The notes under the pieces are model-generated. The model made no database searches and was not told the origin of the DNA. It worked only from the letters and a program-made list of their open reading frames with translations. This document shows positions 54,254 through 63,748 of a stretch of DNA of 64,000 nucleotides, one piece after another (position 1 is the first letter of the stretch; every line of letters begins with the position of its first letter). The DNA is from Bacillus sp. FJAT-29814 (GTDB taxonomy: Bacteria; Bacillota; Bacilli; Bacillales; Cytobacillaceae): NCBI RefSeq assembly GCF_001510715.1, contig NZ_LMTJ01000001.1, forward strand, positions 688,456-752,455. Direction: 5' to 3'. Both the position numbers and the translations under genes were made by a program.

Positions 54254-55408
54254 TTATTTTTGTTTGCTAGCCCACTTGCTCAAGTCTTTCCCCGACAATG
54301 CTTCCTCTAGCAGCTCCGGCAATCGCTCCGGCGTACAGCCAAAGCAGGGAATGCCCATGCCTGCCAGCCTTCTTGCATTATTTTCGTCATAACTCGGGAT
54401 CCCTTTATCCGAGAGTGCCAGCAATGCGATGACCTGGACACCTGACTCGCGCATCTCTTTCATCCTGCGTAGCATCCCTGCCTGATTGCCGCCCTCATAT
54501 AAATCGGAAATCAAGATAAAGATGGTTTTTGCCGGGTCGGTAATGAACGGCTCGCAGTAAGCAAGCGATTTATTAATATCTGTGCCGCCGCCAAGTTGGA
54601 TCCCGAACAGCATATCAACCGGGTCGTCCTTGCATTTTTCCGATAAATCCACCACTTCTGTATCAAAAGCGATGACGTGAGTCTCCAGCGCCGGAATACT
54701 AGCAAAGATGGATCCGATAATCGAAGCATAAATGACCGAAGACGCCATTGAGCCGCTTTGGTCGATATCCAATATGATGTTCCACTGGCCATTTTTTCGT
54801 TTTTGGTCGAAAAAATAAAACCGCTCGGGAATGATTATTTTTCGCTTCGTATCATAATGTTTCAGGTTCCGCTGAATCGTATATTTCCAATCAATGCTCT
54901 TTGCCCCGCTTGGCAGCATCGTTCGTTTCTTTCGATTAATCGCCCCGCGCACCGCCTGCTCTACCTGATTTTCAAGCCGCAGTTTAATTTCCTCGATAAC
55001 AGCCCTGACCAATTCACGGGCAGTATCCTTGGTCCGTTCGGGAATTTTTCCTTTTAATGTCATCAGGGTTGCCACCATTTCAATACTTGGTTTGACATTT
55101 CTTAAAGTCTCAGGTTCGAACAATAGCTGGGTAAGCCCTTTTTTTTCAATCGCATCTCCTTGGATAACGGAAACGACATCCTCCGGAAAAAAGCTGCGCA
55201 CATCGCCAAGCCATTTTGTTAAATGGTAGCCGCCTGATTGCCCTAATCCCGCACTTTTGTCTTGATCGTAAATGGCGGAAAGAGCTTCATCCATTAACCG
55301 TTCTTCTTCTGACAAAAGCGATTCGCCACCATTCCGACCGGCAAATTGCACTTCTGCCGCCGTTCCAAGAACCAAACGCCAACGTTTCATTTTTTCCTTC
55401 ATATCCAT
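54254..55408 (-). CDS. VWA-domain protein of a MoxR-VWA cluster (YehP-like)
   Basis: 384 residues. N-terminal helical part (1-190), then a von Willebrand A domain with MIDAS motif DIDQSGSMASS near 215 and the second metal residue in GGGTDINKSL. Such VWA proteins act with MoxR-type AAA ATPases as adaptor. Two bases separate it from the upstream DUF5682-like gene. Last gene of a five-gene operon resembling E. coli yehL-yehM-yehP-yehQ in content. Confidence 0.85.
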   Translation of the reverse strand: MDMKEKMKRWRLVLGTAAEVQFAGRNGGESLLSEEERLMDEALSAIYDQDKSAGLGQSGGYHLTKWLGDVRSFFPEDVVSVIQGDAIEKKGLTQLLFEPETLRNVKPSIEMVATLMTLKGKIPERTKDTARELVRAVIEEIKLRLENQVEQAVRGAINRKKRTMLPSGAKSIDWKYTIQRNLKHYDTKRKIIIPERFYFFDQKRKNGQWNIILDIDQSGSMASSVIYASIIGSIFASIPALETHVIAFDTEVVDLSEKCKDDPVDMLFGIQLGGGTDINKSLAYCEPFITDPAKTIFILISDLYEGGNQAGMLRRMKEMRESGVQVIALLALSDKGIPSYDENNARRLAGMGIPCFGCTPERLPELLEEALSGKDLSKWASKQK

Positions 55409-55410
55409 CG

Positions 55411-57660
55411 CTAGAAATCTCCAAAATCGAATTCATTCAATTCATTGAGGACGGTTTCCTCCGCCTCGGTCAAGGCATCGTTCAAAAACTCACTCACTTC
55501 AAGCTCGTCAAAGCCCCAAATACTCCCCAGCACTTCTGCTATCTTTGAACGGTCAGCAGCTGTAAAATGGTAGAAAGAACGCCGCAGGAATACGAGAGCG
55601 CGTCGGAATTCTTCGTCACTCAAGGTAACGAGATATTGATCCATGTTCTCCCACAAATAGCTCCGCGATAGCAAAGCGTACTTATTACTCATGCATAGCC
55701 CCTCAAACCAGCCCGATCCTATATCTGCGGGAATACCCGGAGACAGTCTTCTTGACACTTCTTCCTCTAGGGCGCCTGAAGTGATTTTACTTTTTTCAAG
55801 CAACAGCCCGCAGCTATAGCCGGATAACAGCGGGTTCAAATCATCACGCAGATATAGTTCTGACAACGTTTCAAACCATAATTTTTCATCCACATGCTCA
55901 TAAAGCTCCTGGGCCGTTTCATTCATTTGGCTAATCGCCTTCATGATTGCTTTAGCCCGTTCATCATCACAGCCGGAAGCAGGAATCAGCAACAGCGTTC
56001 CACGCAAAAACAGGCGCTCCACAAGCGGAATTAACATCGTAGTATCCAATCGTTTGACATCGCCAAATTGAATAATCCGGCTCAGCTCGCCAATCGCCTC
56101 GGCCGTCTCGACAATATCGGCGGCATCAGTACTGAGCATCGCGACCGTCTGCCGTGCCGATTCCATCATTTCCATCATGCCGCATGCATGGCTGAGACGA
56201 ACGACGCGGGCCGCATCGGCAACATTTTGGCAGGCGTTCAGTTTTTCCTTCAATTGATAAGCCGCAGCAAGCTCAATCGTCTCCCCTAACAGGGTGGACT
56301 CTACCAGTTGAATCTCAACCTCAGGATGATAGCGCACATTCCAATGCTCGGCCCAGGAAGCATGCTCCTGGCGAAAATGAACTGGCAGAGCAAACTGAAT
56401 GCCGAGAACTCCAAGCTGATGGAAAAAGAACGAACGATTCAAATCTAGAAAAGCCGCTTCCTTGCTTTTTACACGGCGATTTTCCCGCAAATCCAATACA
56501 ATCTGGTTTTGGATATTGGTCCGATATTTTTCTAGCTTCAAAGTCTTTAATCTTCGAAGAAAATCATCTTGGATCGGAGTTTGGGAAACCCCATCCGGAA
56601 GCTCGCCAATCTCCGATCCAATTTCCGATCTTGTGCATGAATCTGCAAGTGTAGAAAAATGGCCATGACCAAGACAAACGGTCGCCGCATCACGCAGGTC
56701 CCTCAACGTGGCCGAGCTCTGGCGAAATGACGCAAGCGCGGCAGCAAGCCTTGTCGCTTCGATTACTTCTGCTGTGGACCGATTGGTGCCCGACTCACGA
56801 AGATCGGAAACGATTTTACTAAGGTAATAGGAAGGCAGTTTGGCGATATCCCCCGCCTTCATACATTCCCATAGCATGTGGAAGTAGGCTGGGGCATGGT
56901 TTCCGGCCCCGTACCCCGACTGGAACGACAATTTATAGTTGGAATAGGGCATTAACGTAAATGCAACCTCTCTTTTGGGCAGGGCAGCAACATCTACTCG
57001 TAATTCCGCGTCTGACAAAAGTGCCGGCACATGATAGGCACCCGTAATCACGACCACTTTTTCCGGCTTATGCCCCTCATGAATGATACGGTCAATTTGC
57101 AACTTCATGTAGGCTTCCCTCAGGTAATGATACTCCCGCTCAGGTGCTGAATCATTTTCCTCCTCCAATTCCCGCAATTCATAGGCAAAGGTATTCATGG
57201 CCTTAGTAAAGCTCTCAAGAGAACGAATTTGTTCAAAGGTTCTTTCCCAGTAAGTTTCATAATCAGCTTCACCCGAGAGGTTGGCGATGGTTTCATAAAT
57301 ATTAACAGGCGCTTCCGAGGACCCTACCGCTCTTTTTTCACGGAAATTAATCGAAATACTGCTTGGTATATCAATAAATTCAACGTGGGCCCGGTGGTTT
57401 GCACCCCATAGCATCGCCCGGTATTCAGGCGAATATTCAGCCAATGGATACAGGATCGACTCAACCGGAAGTTCCTGGGTATAAGCCATCATTGCAATCG
57501 GCGGTCTTGTTTTTGCCTTGACGATGTCTGGAATTAATCCGGACATATCGGAAGGCCCCTCGATTAATACCGCTGTTGGTTGAATATCATTTAAAAACGC
57601 CTCCAAATAATAGGCTGCCGCCGGCGACAGGTGCCTGACGCCAAAAACATGGGGCTTCAT
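55411..57660 (-). CDS. Large conserved protein of the MoxR-VWA cluster (DUF5682/YehM-like)
   Basis: 749 residues, soluble. Starts MKPHVFGVRHLSPAAAYYLE, and has VLIEGPSDMSGLIPDI, TRPPIAMMAYTQELP and VVITGAYHVPALL in the first third, a pattern recalling the EreA/ChaN-like (TraB-related) fold with conserved His and Glu. The rest is helical. Known as a partner of MoxR AAA and VWA proteins; biochemical role not known. Overlaps the AAA gene by 4 bases. Confidence 0.75.
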   Translation of the reverse strand: MKPHVFGVRHLSPAAAYYLEAFLNDIQPTAVLIEGPSDMSGLIPDIVKAKTRPPIAMMAYTQELPVESILYPLAEYSPEYRAMLWGANHRAHVEFIDIPSSISINFREKRAVGSSEAPVNIYETIANLSGEADYETYWERTFEQIRSLESFTKAMNTFAYELRELEEENDSAPEREYHYLREAYMKLQIDRIIHEGHKPEKVVVITGAYHVPALLSDAELRVDVAALPKREVAFTLMPYSNYKLSFQSGYGAGNHAPAYFHMLWECMKAGDIAKLPSYYLSKIVSDLRESGTNRSTAEVIEATRLAAALASFRQSSATLRDLRDAATVCLGHGHFSTLADSCTRSEIGSEIGELPDGVSQTPIQDDFLRRLKTLKLEKYRTNIQNQIVLDLRENRRVKSKEAAFLDLNRSFFFHQLGVLGIQFALPVHFRQEHASWAEHWNVRYHPEVEIQLVESTLLGETIELAAAYQLKEKLNACQNVADAARVVRLSHACGMMEMMESARQTVAMLSTDAADIVETAEAIGELSRIIQFGDVKRLDTTMLIPLVERLFLRGTLLLIPASGCDDERAKAIMKAISQMNETAQELYEHVDEKLWFETLSELYLRDDLNPLLSGYSCGLLLEKSKITSGALEEEVSRRLSPGIPADIGSGWFEGLCMSNKYALLSRSYLWENMDQYLVTLSDEEFRRALVFLRRSFYHFTAADRSKIAEVLGSIWGFDELEVSEFLNDALTEAEETVLNELNEFDFGDF

Positions 57661-58742
57661 CGCTGGTTCAGCTCACTGCAGGCAATGTACAATTTACGCC
57701 ACTCAACGCCACGTTTTTTCATGACATTTTCCAGGTATTCCTTCCAGACCAGGTGGTCTTTACTTTCATCCTTGACCACGGTTCCCTGCAAGCCGGCGGC
57801 AATGTCACCTTCCGTAATTTGTCCAGTGCCGAAGCTGCCGGAAAGCGCCATGCTGTTTGTCAGCATAGAAATTGCCTCAGCGGTTGAAATCACTCCACTT
57901 GGCGGCTTGATTTTTTCTTTGCGGTCAAGGCTCATCCCGGACCGCAGTTCTCGAAAAATCGTCACGACCTTTTCAACCAGTTCATGGGCAGGAGGCTCTG
58001 CCTGCAGGTTATGCTGTGCCGAAAGCTCCTCAACACGTTTTCTGACAATGTTCATTTCCATTTCCATATCTGCCGGAGTTGGCAGAACGATGATATTAAA
58101 GCGCCGTTTTAAAGCGGCAGACATCTCATTGACACCTCGGTCTCGGGTATTGGCTGTGCCGATGACGGAAAACCCTCTAACGGCTGAAACATCCTCATCA
58201 AGCTCCGGAATCGAGAGTGATTTTTCCGATAGAATCGAAATCAACGCATCCTGGACTTCGGAGGCACAACGTGAAATCTCCTCGAACCTGGCAATGGTTC
58301 CCGACTCCATTGCCCGAAAAATTGGACTTTTTACTAGCGCTTCCCGTGTCGGGCCATTAGCGAGGAGCATCGCATAATTCCAGGAATATTTCACTTGATC
58401 CTCGGTTGTGCCCGCTGTTCCCTGAATGATTTTTCCGGAATCAGCATGAATCCCTGCAGCCAGCAATTCTGATAACATTGATTTGGCTGTACCTGGTTCG
58501 CCAATCAGCAGCAGGGCCCGATCGGTCATTAGCGAAGCAATGGCCATTTCAATCAGGCGCTTATTCCCAATATATTTTGGTGTTATGTTCATGGCCCCAG
58601 CTTTTCCCCCAGCAATAAAGGTTAACACCGCTCGCGGTGACAGCTTCCACCCTGCCGGCACATGTCTGCTGTCATGCTTTTTCAATTCATGTAGCTCCTC
58701 TTCATAGAGCTTTTCTGCAGGCAAACGCAAAACTTCAACCAT
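57657..58742 (-). CDS. MoxR-family AAA ATPase (YehL-like)
   Basis: 361 residues. Walker A GEPGTAKSMLSELL, Walker B FEEISRC, sensor region VIGTANTRDRGVNEMSAALKRRF and arginine finger. MoxR ATPases remodel or insert cofactors into partner proteins through VWA partners. Start ATG overlaps the stop of the HEAT-like gene by one base. Confidence 0.88.
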   Translation of the reverse strand: MVEVLRLPAEKLYEEELHELKKHDSRHVPAGWKLSPRAVLTFIAGGKAGAMNITPKYIGNKRLIEMAIASLMTDRALLLIGEPGTAKSMLSELLAAGIHADSGKIIQGTAGTTEDQVKYSWNYAMLLANGPTREALVKSPIFRAMESGTIARFEEISRCASEVQDALISILSEKSLSIPELDEDVSAVRGFSVIGTANTRDRGVNEMSAALKRRFNIIVLPTPADMEMEMNIVRKRVEELSAQHNLQAEPPAHELVEKVVTIFRELRSGMSLDRKEKIKPPSGVISTAEAISMLTNSMALSGSFGTGQITEGDIAAGLQGTVVKDESKDHLVWKEYLENVMKKRGVEWRKLYIACSELNQR

Positions 58743-60535
58743 TAATTTTCCTCCTTCGAATAAAGGTAGCGGAGAATTTCATTTAGTTTATTTCTTAAAA
58801 CTGGGTGTTGTATTTCTCTCTCCCCGACTCGTTGGATCTCGGGTATATATTTTTTAGGCATAAACATGAACAGCCCCAAATTATCAGCGATTCGGCTATG
58901 GTGGAATTGGACGGATTTCATATTTTCGTCCGTTTTCTTCAATATATCAATTAAAATATCAAAGACATACTCATACCCGATTTGAACCAGCGATGTCATG
59001 ACACCCATGCCGCGTTTGCTTGAAAAATAAGGGTTCAACGACAGCTTGTCCAACAGATAGTTAAGATGTTTTTTGCTTGTAACGCGGTTCGGCAGTCTAT
59101 AAACAAGCTCCTCTTCATCCAAATCCATCAAGACATCGACCCAGCGATTGTCCCATTCCACTCCTACAAGAGGATGCTCGATCACTGGGTTATCGCCGTA
59201 ACCCCGATATTGTCCCTGCTGAAACTTTTCATCAAATGCCCTCAACTCCGGCCGGAAGTAGATAAAGTTGTCCATTGTAGCGAAAATCAACTGGCCGCGG
59301 GTGTCCTTCCTTGTTTGTCTCGCATATTTGGAGTACTGTTCAAATACCTTCTCTTTGGACCGAATGTAAAGGGTGGCCTGAAGGGATAAATCGGTAACAT
59401 TTTCACGTTGGGGCAAGAGATGGACCGACTCGACATATTCCAACATTTCCGGTCCCTCATAAAGTAAAGTGACGACAGCCAGTCTTGCCAATTGACCAGG
59501 AATTTCAGGAGTTTCGATGAACTCCCGTAAAAATTCCATGGCATCTTGACTTGGTAGCGGCCTAAAGCAATACAAGGCGGGATAAAGCTTTTTAACTGTT
59601 AATTCATTTTTGTTAGCTTGAAAATCCATAAACAAGCCCTTGACATAGACCAATAAAGCTTCTTTTAATCTAGCAGATCCGTCTCTGCAAAGGTGAATCA
59701 CGACATCATGGTCTTTGCCTTCTAAAGCCTTGATTAAAAACTGCACCGCCGCTGCGCTATCCCGTTTCACCAGTGATTCATATGCCGCTTTTCGTGTTTC
59801 CGGTTTTTTGGCGTTTGCATATTGGAGCAATACCTCTTCCGCATCATCATAGGGATATAAAATCTCCAGTGCGGCAATCCGAAGCTGTTCCGCCCCCTTC
59901 TCCACACACTCTATGTAAAAACGCAGTCCTTCTTCTTTTAAAATCTCGCTGATGACCCTTAACCGTCTTCCATCAGCTTTTTTCCCTTTTATATTAAATT
60001 GTGACTGAATCATCGGCAAAACCGCCTTGCCATATTGGGGCAATACCTTTTCCGCGACAAAATCAGCCAGCTGGCTATTGCTGTCCCCTAGTGCAGAAAT
60101 CAGCGGCTGTATCAAACGAAGGTCGTTTAATTTTCCCTCGTGAAAGGCACGCTGTATGACTTCGGTCCGACCGGAACCTTTTGAAGTCAACGCTTCTAAA
60201 ATGGGCTTTAATTTTTGATAGCCCATGTCAGCAGGAAATTCATGATGAAGTGCACTCGTGGCCATCTCGCCCTCAATTCCTGTTTTTCCCATCGTATACA
60301 TCACTGACGTAAGCAGCTCAGAAAGTTCCAATAGCCCATTTTGCGTGGAATCACTGCTGTCAGCCAGCGTTTCGGTTAAATGTGCCAGTTTTGCAAAAAC
60401 AGGAGCCTTTTCTCCAAGTTTGGCCAGTGCGGGCACCTTTTTTTTCAAACTGACATCACCTGTTGCCAGGTCGCTTCCTGCTATCATCAATCGTTTAACG
60501 TCATTATATAAATCATGTAAAATTGGCAGACTCAT
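58742..60535 (-). CDS. HEAT-repeat-like protein of the MoxR-VWA cluster
   Basis: 597 residues, soluble, mostly helix pairs of HEAT/armadillo type (for example QLRIAALEILYPYDDAEEVLLQYANAKKPETRKAAYESLVKRD, shown here only as QLRIAALEILYP and ETRKAAYESLVKRD near 220-265). No catalytic motif seen. Similar HEAT/WGR proteins (MolR in E. coli) sit in the same kind of cluster. Probably a scaffold. Confidence 0.7.
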   Translation of the reverse strand: MSLPILHDLYNDVKRLMIAGSDLATGDVSLKKKVPALAKLGEKAPVFAKLAHLTETLADSSDSTQNGLLELSELLTSVMYTMGKTGIEGEMATSALHHEFPADMGYQKLKPILEALTSKGSGRTEVIQRAFHEGKLNDLRLIQPLISALGDSNSQLADFVAEKVLPQYGKAVLPMIQSQFNIKGKKADGRRLRVISEILKEEGLRFYIECVEKGAEQLRIAALEILYPYDDAEEVLLQYANAKKPETRKAAYESLVKRDSAAAVQFLIKALEGKDHDVVIHLCRDGSARLKEALLVYVKGLFMDFQANKNELTVKKLYPALYCFRPLPSQDAMEFLREFIETPEIPGQLARLAVVTLLYEGPEMLEYVESVHLLPQRENVTDLSLQATLYIRSKEKVFEQYSKYARQTRKDTRGQLIFATMDNFIYFRPELRAFDEKFQQGQYRGYGDNPVIEHPLVGVEWDNRWVDVLMDLDEEELVYRLPNRVTSKKHLNYLLDKLSLNPYFSSKRGMGVMTSLVQIGYEYVFDILIDILKKTDENMKSVQFHHSRIADNLGLFMFMPKKYIPEIQRVGEREIQHPVLRNKLNEILRYLYSKEEN

Positions 60536-60549
60536 CGTATTCTCCTCTT

Positions 60550-61962
60550 TTAACCCAATAAACGGATGATCCGGGTTGGTGTAATAATTGATAACGGTTT
60601 CCCAGCCAAGACACCTGTTTCAAGATTATGACAGAACCTGAGGAGCGCGGCGCCATTTTCTAAATCCCGTTTAGACAGCAATTCCAAAAGCATGATCAGT
60701 TCCTTGCTGTTAGAATCCCCGTCCGTCAGTGTCAACCTTGCGCCATCCTGGCCTTCGAGCACCCAATTTCCGTTTACTTGTCCAATTTTTGAAAAACAAA
60801 CCAATACGGCCGGATGTTTGTCAGCAAGCGGCAGCCTTATTTGTCCGCGAACCTGCTTCAACACTTCTGCAAGATTTTGTTTCGCAAGCGAGATGATCTG
60901 TTGGGTGTCCGGCATCTCACCAAGCTTATATTCCTCCCAACGCACTCTATGGTTGCCTTCACCAGGATAAAGGAATAGTTCTTTTGTGCTTACTTTTGAA
61001 AAAACAGTGTCCTCTTCTTTCATTTGTTTAGCCGCACGGAAAGGGCGGTAATTTTTGCTGCAATAAATTTCCCCATCTTTCAAATCAAGCCAAATTCCCT
61101 CATCGATAAATTCCTTGCGCGCTTCGCTCGTGATTGTTGAGAAGGACAACTGGGTCAATTTCACATTTGATTTTAGCATATGAAGTTCCCTCAGCTCGGA
61201 AAGCTGCCAAATATGGCCTAATCTTTCCTCAATGCTTGTTTTCGTATCGGGAGTTAACTCGGGATCTTCCAACCGCTTAGATAAATGTTCACGGCCCTTT
61301 TTGCAGCTAGAATACAAGATTTGTATTTTATTAAAAGCGGCAGAAAACAGCTCCTCCTCTGGAAGCTTAAGCTGCCATAGAATAATGAATTCACGGAGTT
61401 CATTCTGGAGTTCCTTCAAATAATAATTGCCAAGCTGCTTGGCAGTATCATCAAGCCCCTTCAACTTTTTTGGATCGATTGCAGCCAATCCCGACCGGAC
61501 AATCTGTTGTAGTTGTCTTTCTAGGACATCGATGCCCTCCAATTGCGTTTTCAGCTTTTTCGCTAATGCCGATTTGTTGACTTTACGCGGGCTTTTGCTC
61601 TGTTCTTTCTTTTTTTCCTGCCGCGCGGCGGCTTTGGTTCGTTTGTCCTGAAGGTCCTCCGGGAGTGGAGCAGTCGTAAACTTTGCCCCTGTTACAAAGC
61701 TGTACATTAACCCGAGAGAATGTTTACATGGAAACTGACGGCTTGGACAACTGCAACGGGCTACAGGTGCCTCATTGATCAAATCGACGGATGTCAAATA
61801 ATGATTCTTTCCGCTTCCCGCGCATTCGCCAAACAGTACGGAACCATCTTCACTTATATTCAGAGTGACAAACTGCTTTTTCTTCACCAGACCCCAGCCG
61901 TTTTTAATAGCAGAGGCATTTGGAGCCAAGGAATCGACAAATTCTTCTGTTAATTTTGCCAT
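60550..61962 (-). CDS. SWIM zinc-finger protein (YehQ-like)
   Basis: 470 residues. The SWIM motif is at about 69-90: ARCSCPSRQFPCKHSLGLMYSF, giving CxC-x(n)-CxH zinc ligands. Then a Lys/Arg-rich linker (KRTKAAARQEKKKEQSKSPRK near 108-128) and a helical region. SWIM domains bind DNA or proteins. First gene of the operon; 14 bases before the HEAT-like gene. Confidence 0.82.
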   Translation of the reverse strand: MAKLTEEFVDSLAPNASAIKNGWGLVKKKQFVTLNISEDGSVLFGECAGSGKNHYLTSVDLINEAPVARCSCPSRQFPCKHSLGLMYSFVTGAKFTTAPLPEDLQDKRTKAAARQEKKKEQSKSPRKVNKSALAKKLKTQLEGIDVLERQLQQIVRSGLAAIDPKKLKGLDDTAKQLGNYYLKELQNELREFIILWQLKLPEEELFSAAFNKIQILYSSCKKGREHLSKRLEDPELTPDTKTSIEERLGHIWQLSELRELHMLKSNVKLTQLSFSTITSEARKEFIDEGIWLDLKDGEIYCSKNYRPFRAAKQMKEEDTVFSKVSTKELFLYPGEGNHRVRWEEYKLGEMPDTQQIISLAKQNLAEVLKQVRGQIRLPLADKHPAVLVCFSKIGQVNGNWVLEGQDGARLTLTDGDSNSKELIMLLELLSKRDLENGAALLRFCHNLETGVLAGKPLSIITPTRIIRLLG

Positions 61963-62088
61963 CTATTCTCCCCCACAAAATGAATGCGTTAGCCCTATTA
62001 TACTAGATGGTATGGGCCTAATTGTACATATTTTTACAATATTTGTGATATTTATGTTCGTTTGCTTTTGGGAAAAATACAGAAAAAA

Positions 62089-62112
62089 GGTACATGCATA
62101 GGCATGTACCAT
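62089..62112 (-). terminator. Terminator after the ArsB-like gene
   Basis: GGTACATGC / GCATGTACC 9-bp stem, followed on the minus strand by TTTTTTCTG. Confidence 0.9.
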
Positions 62113-62126
62113 ATTAGGACAGCTAT

Positions 62127-63479
62127 CTAGACAAAAAACAGCAACAGCCATAAGTATAAACAAATCAATGTGAAGATGAGTGTAGGCGGAATGACAATGA
62201 GGGTTACTTTTATATAGTCAAGCCATGATATGAAAATTTTATTCCTTTTTAGGATATGCATCCAAATTAACGTGGCTAAAGTGCCGATTGGAAGGATCAA
62301 TGAGCCAATATCGCTGCCAATGATATTAGCCAAGTAAACAGTCTTCATGATGAGCGGTTCGAGACCCATTTCCGTTAAGGCCATTGTGGAAACCATCAAG
62401 GCTGGGTGATTGTTAAAAATATTGGAGAGGAACGCGGTAATCATCCCCATCGTAAGGCTCGCATGCAATAAACTATCATTAACCAATTTCCTTAAGTGAG
62501 CTATTAGCAGTTCCGTCAAGCCGATATTGTGTAGTCCGTAAATAATGACATACATCGCAAAGGCGAATACAAGAATATGCCAAGGGATTTTTCGGACGAC
62601 ATCTTTTGGATTCTTTTTCAATTGGATCCAGCGCCAAATTAATAGTATGATTGACCCAAGAACAGCCACCAATGATACAGATATCCCAATGTACGAAGCG
62701 ATGAACAGACTGATTCTGACCAGAAACACAAATATCAGCATGCTAATCATTAGCTTCTTTTGCTGGTTAAAAAGGTTTTCATTGTTTTTCTTCAGGGGGT
62801 GATAAGGGCTTTTTTGCAGCGTTATCGAAAACGAGTGGACTCGAATGGATTGGGGAATGTCCTTTTTAAAAACAATATACAGCAGGCATGATAAAAAGAA
62901 TAAACCGATTACCCCGGGAACAAACATCATTTCGGTTTGGAGGTATAAATCCATTCCGATAATTTTTAAAGCAATCAGATTGACAATATTGCTGACGCCG
63001 ATGGGAGCGCTTGATGCAGTTGCAATCAAGGCCCCGCTTAATAGGTACGGAATCATTTGCCTATTTTTTAAGCCCAAATGCTTTAAGATTAGAATTAGGA
63101 TAGGCGTGGTAATTAAAATGCTGCCGTCGTTATTGAAGAACAACGTCATCAAAAAGCAGAGTAATAAAGTATACCAATATAACTGATTCCCAGAGCCCTT
63201 TGATAGTTTCAACATCAGGGCCGCAGTCCAGCTAAAAAAGGCAAAACTCTCTAAAACAATCGCCATGACAATCGTCGCGATAATGGTGATAGCGGCTCCT
63301 GTAACCTTGGAACTTATATCTAACAAATCTGTGAATGATACGCTGCCGCTCAGGAAAACAATGATGGCTCCTAAAGTTGCCGGTATGGCCTCGTTCATAT
63401 TTTTTGGCCGGATAAAAATCATAATCATAGTAAGTATAAAAGCAAATATTGTAATGATCATCGTTGTTTGATGATACAT
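62127..63479 (-). CDS. ArsB/NhaD-superfamily anion or cation permease
   Basis: 450 residues, about 12 membrane segments. IT superfamily features: LFFNNDGSILITTPILILIL and ALIATASSAPIGVSNIVNLIAL in the first half, LSNIFNNHPALMVSTMAL and IIGSDIGSLILPIGTLATLIW in the second. Closest to ArsB-type transporters such as B. subtilis YdfA; arsenite export is possible but no arsR or arsC lies nearby. Own terminator. Confidence 0.82.
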   Translation of the reverse strand: MYHQTTMIITIFAFILTMIMIFIRPKNMNEAIPATLGAIIVFLSGSVSFTDLLDISSKVTGAAITIIATIVMAIVLESFAFFSWTAALMLKLSKGSGNQLYWYTLLLCFLMTLFFNNDGSILITTPILILILKHLGLKNRQMIPYLLSGALIATASSAPIGVSNIVNLIALKIIGMDLYLQTEMMFVPGVIGLFFLSCLLYIVFKKDIPQSIRVHSFSITLQKSPYHPLKKNNENLFNQQKKLMISMLIFVFLVRISLFIASYIGISVSLVAVLGSIILLIWRWIQLKKNPKDVVRKIPWHILVFAFAMYVIIYGLHNIGLTELLIAHLRKLVNDSLLHASLTMGMITAFLSNIFNNHPALMVSTMALTEMGLEPLIMKTVYLANIIGSDIGSLILPIGTLATLIWMHILKRNKIFISWLDYIKVTLIVIPPTLIFTLICLYLWLLLFFV

Positions 63480-63686
63480 AAAAATGAAATTACTCCCTTC
63501 ATAAGCTCTAATTTATCTTCTTGTTCTTGGTCTATAGTACGTGCTTTCTGAAGGGCTTGAACTAAACGAATATCTCGGTTTTTTATAAATCAGCGAAAAA
63601 CTAGATAATTATTACTAGTTTTTTGCCCATTTATTTTCTATTAGACTGGTACTGTTATCTTTATGAATACAATGGCCCTAAAAAGG
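63480..63686. other. Intergenic region
   Basis: About 200 bases between the permease start and the terminator of the repeat gene. A+T-rich; nothing supported apart from the probable permease promoter. Confidence 0.4.
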
Positions 63687-63718
63687 AAAAACCGATACGT
63701 ATCATGTATCGGTTTTTT
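63687..63718 (-). terminator. Terminator after the Gly-Ser-Lys repeat gene
   Basis: AAAACCGATAC / GTATCGGTTTT 11-bp stem with T-run on both strands. Confidence 0.85.
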
Positions 63719-63748
63719 GGCCTCCATTGCCTTTGGAGGGGATATTGA

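Noticed and set aside
57631..58377. 248-codon + strand frame
   Set aside because: Exactly antisense to the MoxR ATPase gene, Ser-rich as shadow frames often are; no ribosome binding site.
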